Positions 63,930 to 64,000 of a stretch of 64,000 nucleotides of DNA are shown here, one piece after another. The translations under genes and the position numbers were made by a program. The stretch covers positions 1 through 64,000 of the forward strand of contig NZ_JAJNMU010000021.1 in the NCBI RefSeq assembly GCF_022458865.1, given 5' to 3'. The notes beneath the pieces are model-generated. The model did no database searches. It saw only the letters and a program-made list of their open reading frames with translations, and had not been told where the DNA came from. The stretch comes from Paenibacillus periandrae. Lineage in GTDB: Bacteria; Bacillota; Bacilli; Paenibacillales; NBRC-103111. Within the stretch, counting starts at the first letter, position 1. Each line of letters starts with the position of its first letter.

Positions 63930-64000
63930 TATAATGGAAAAGGTATAAGGATAACTAGAGTCTATATTATGAATGCACACATGCATGGAGGTTGCAGCAT
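63930..64000 (+). promoter_or_regulatory. Start region of the next gene
   Basis: A GGAGG ribosome site at 63986-63990 precedes the AT at the end of the window, which is probably the start of an ATG at 63999. From Bacillus and Paenibacillus gene order this could be mutS, but nothing in the window shows it. Confidence 0.45.

Overview
The window reads as chromosomal DNA of an endospore-forming Firmicute, most likely Paenibacillus. The clues are cotE, a YjcZ-type small sporulation protein, a YheC/YheD ATP-grasp coat protein, LplB/LplC-type sugar permeases without their own ATPase, strong AGGAGG-type ribosome sites, and alternating AT-rich accessory DNA and more GC-balanced housekeeping DNA. No tRNA, rRNA, CRISPR array or prophage was seen. 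The species is inferred from family resemblance, not from a marker gene.

From 0 to 17 kb the DNA is a patchwork. A sugar-acid cassette (2.2-10.5 kb) carries a solute-binding lipoprotein, two enolase-superfamily dehydratase-like enzymes, a membrane-anchored AraC regulator and two permeases. It lies between two direct copies of a YdcF-plus-GGDEF segment (about 0.42-1.3 kb, decayed; 11.8-12.9 kb, YdcF intact and GGDEF broken). Around it lie wreckage of a YfcC-type transporter, a YoaP-type acetyltransferase and an IS3 transposase, a large secreted beta-sandwich protein, an esterase, and a retropepsin-like protease with a small partner.

From 17 to 29.8 kb is a defence-type island. It starts with a zinc-ribbon protein and a TIR-like gene carrying one in-frame TGA. 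A complete four-gene type II Wadjet (JetABCD) system follows. Next is a cassette of three tightly packed membrane-protein genes: a small protein whose frame is broken twice, each time by one extra unit of a short tandem repeat; a membrane-anchored PD-(D/E)XK-like protein; and a membrane HExxH metalloprotease. This cassette lies between a decayed 5' fragment of yyaL (26.6 kb) and intact yyaL (29.84 kb), which marks a probable insertion junction. I know no described system with this gene trio, and it is the best candidate here for something new.

From 29.8 to 64 kb the DNA is mostly ordinary: yyaL; an MCP-CheW-CheA cluster without CheY; an orphan ArsR repressor; a GH18 glycosidase with six N-terminal repeats; a DUF309-response regulator-histidine kinase operon; a TerD-VWA protein; a small lipoprotein; carbonic anhydrase; a HesB-like protein; an M32 carboxypeptidase; a Fur-boxed siderophore uptake locus; a MarR-controlled heterodimeric ABC exporter; two aromatic-acid-exporter-like proteins flanking an NMT1-type ABC importer; small sporulation and membrane proteins; cotE; and an amidoligase. 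A dispersed 66-bp hairpin repeat, usually paired with a second dyad, occurs four times at three sites in this part (49.8, 56.7-56.9 and 62.4 kb).
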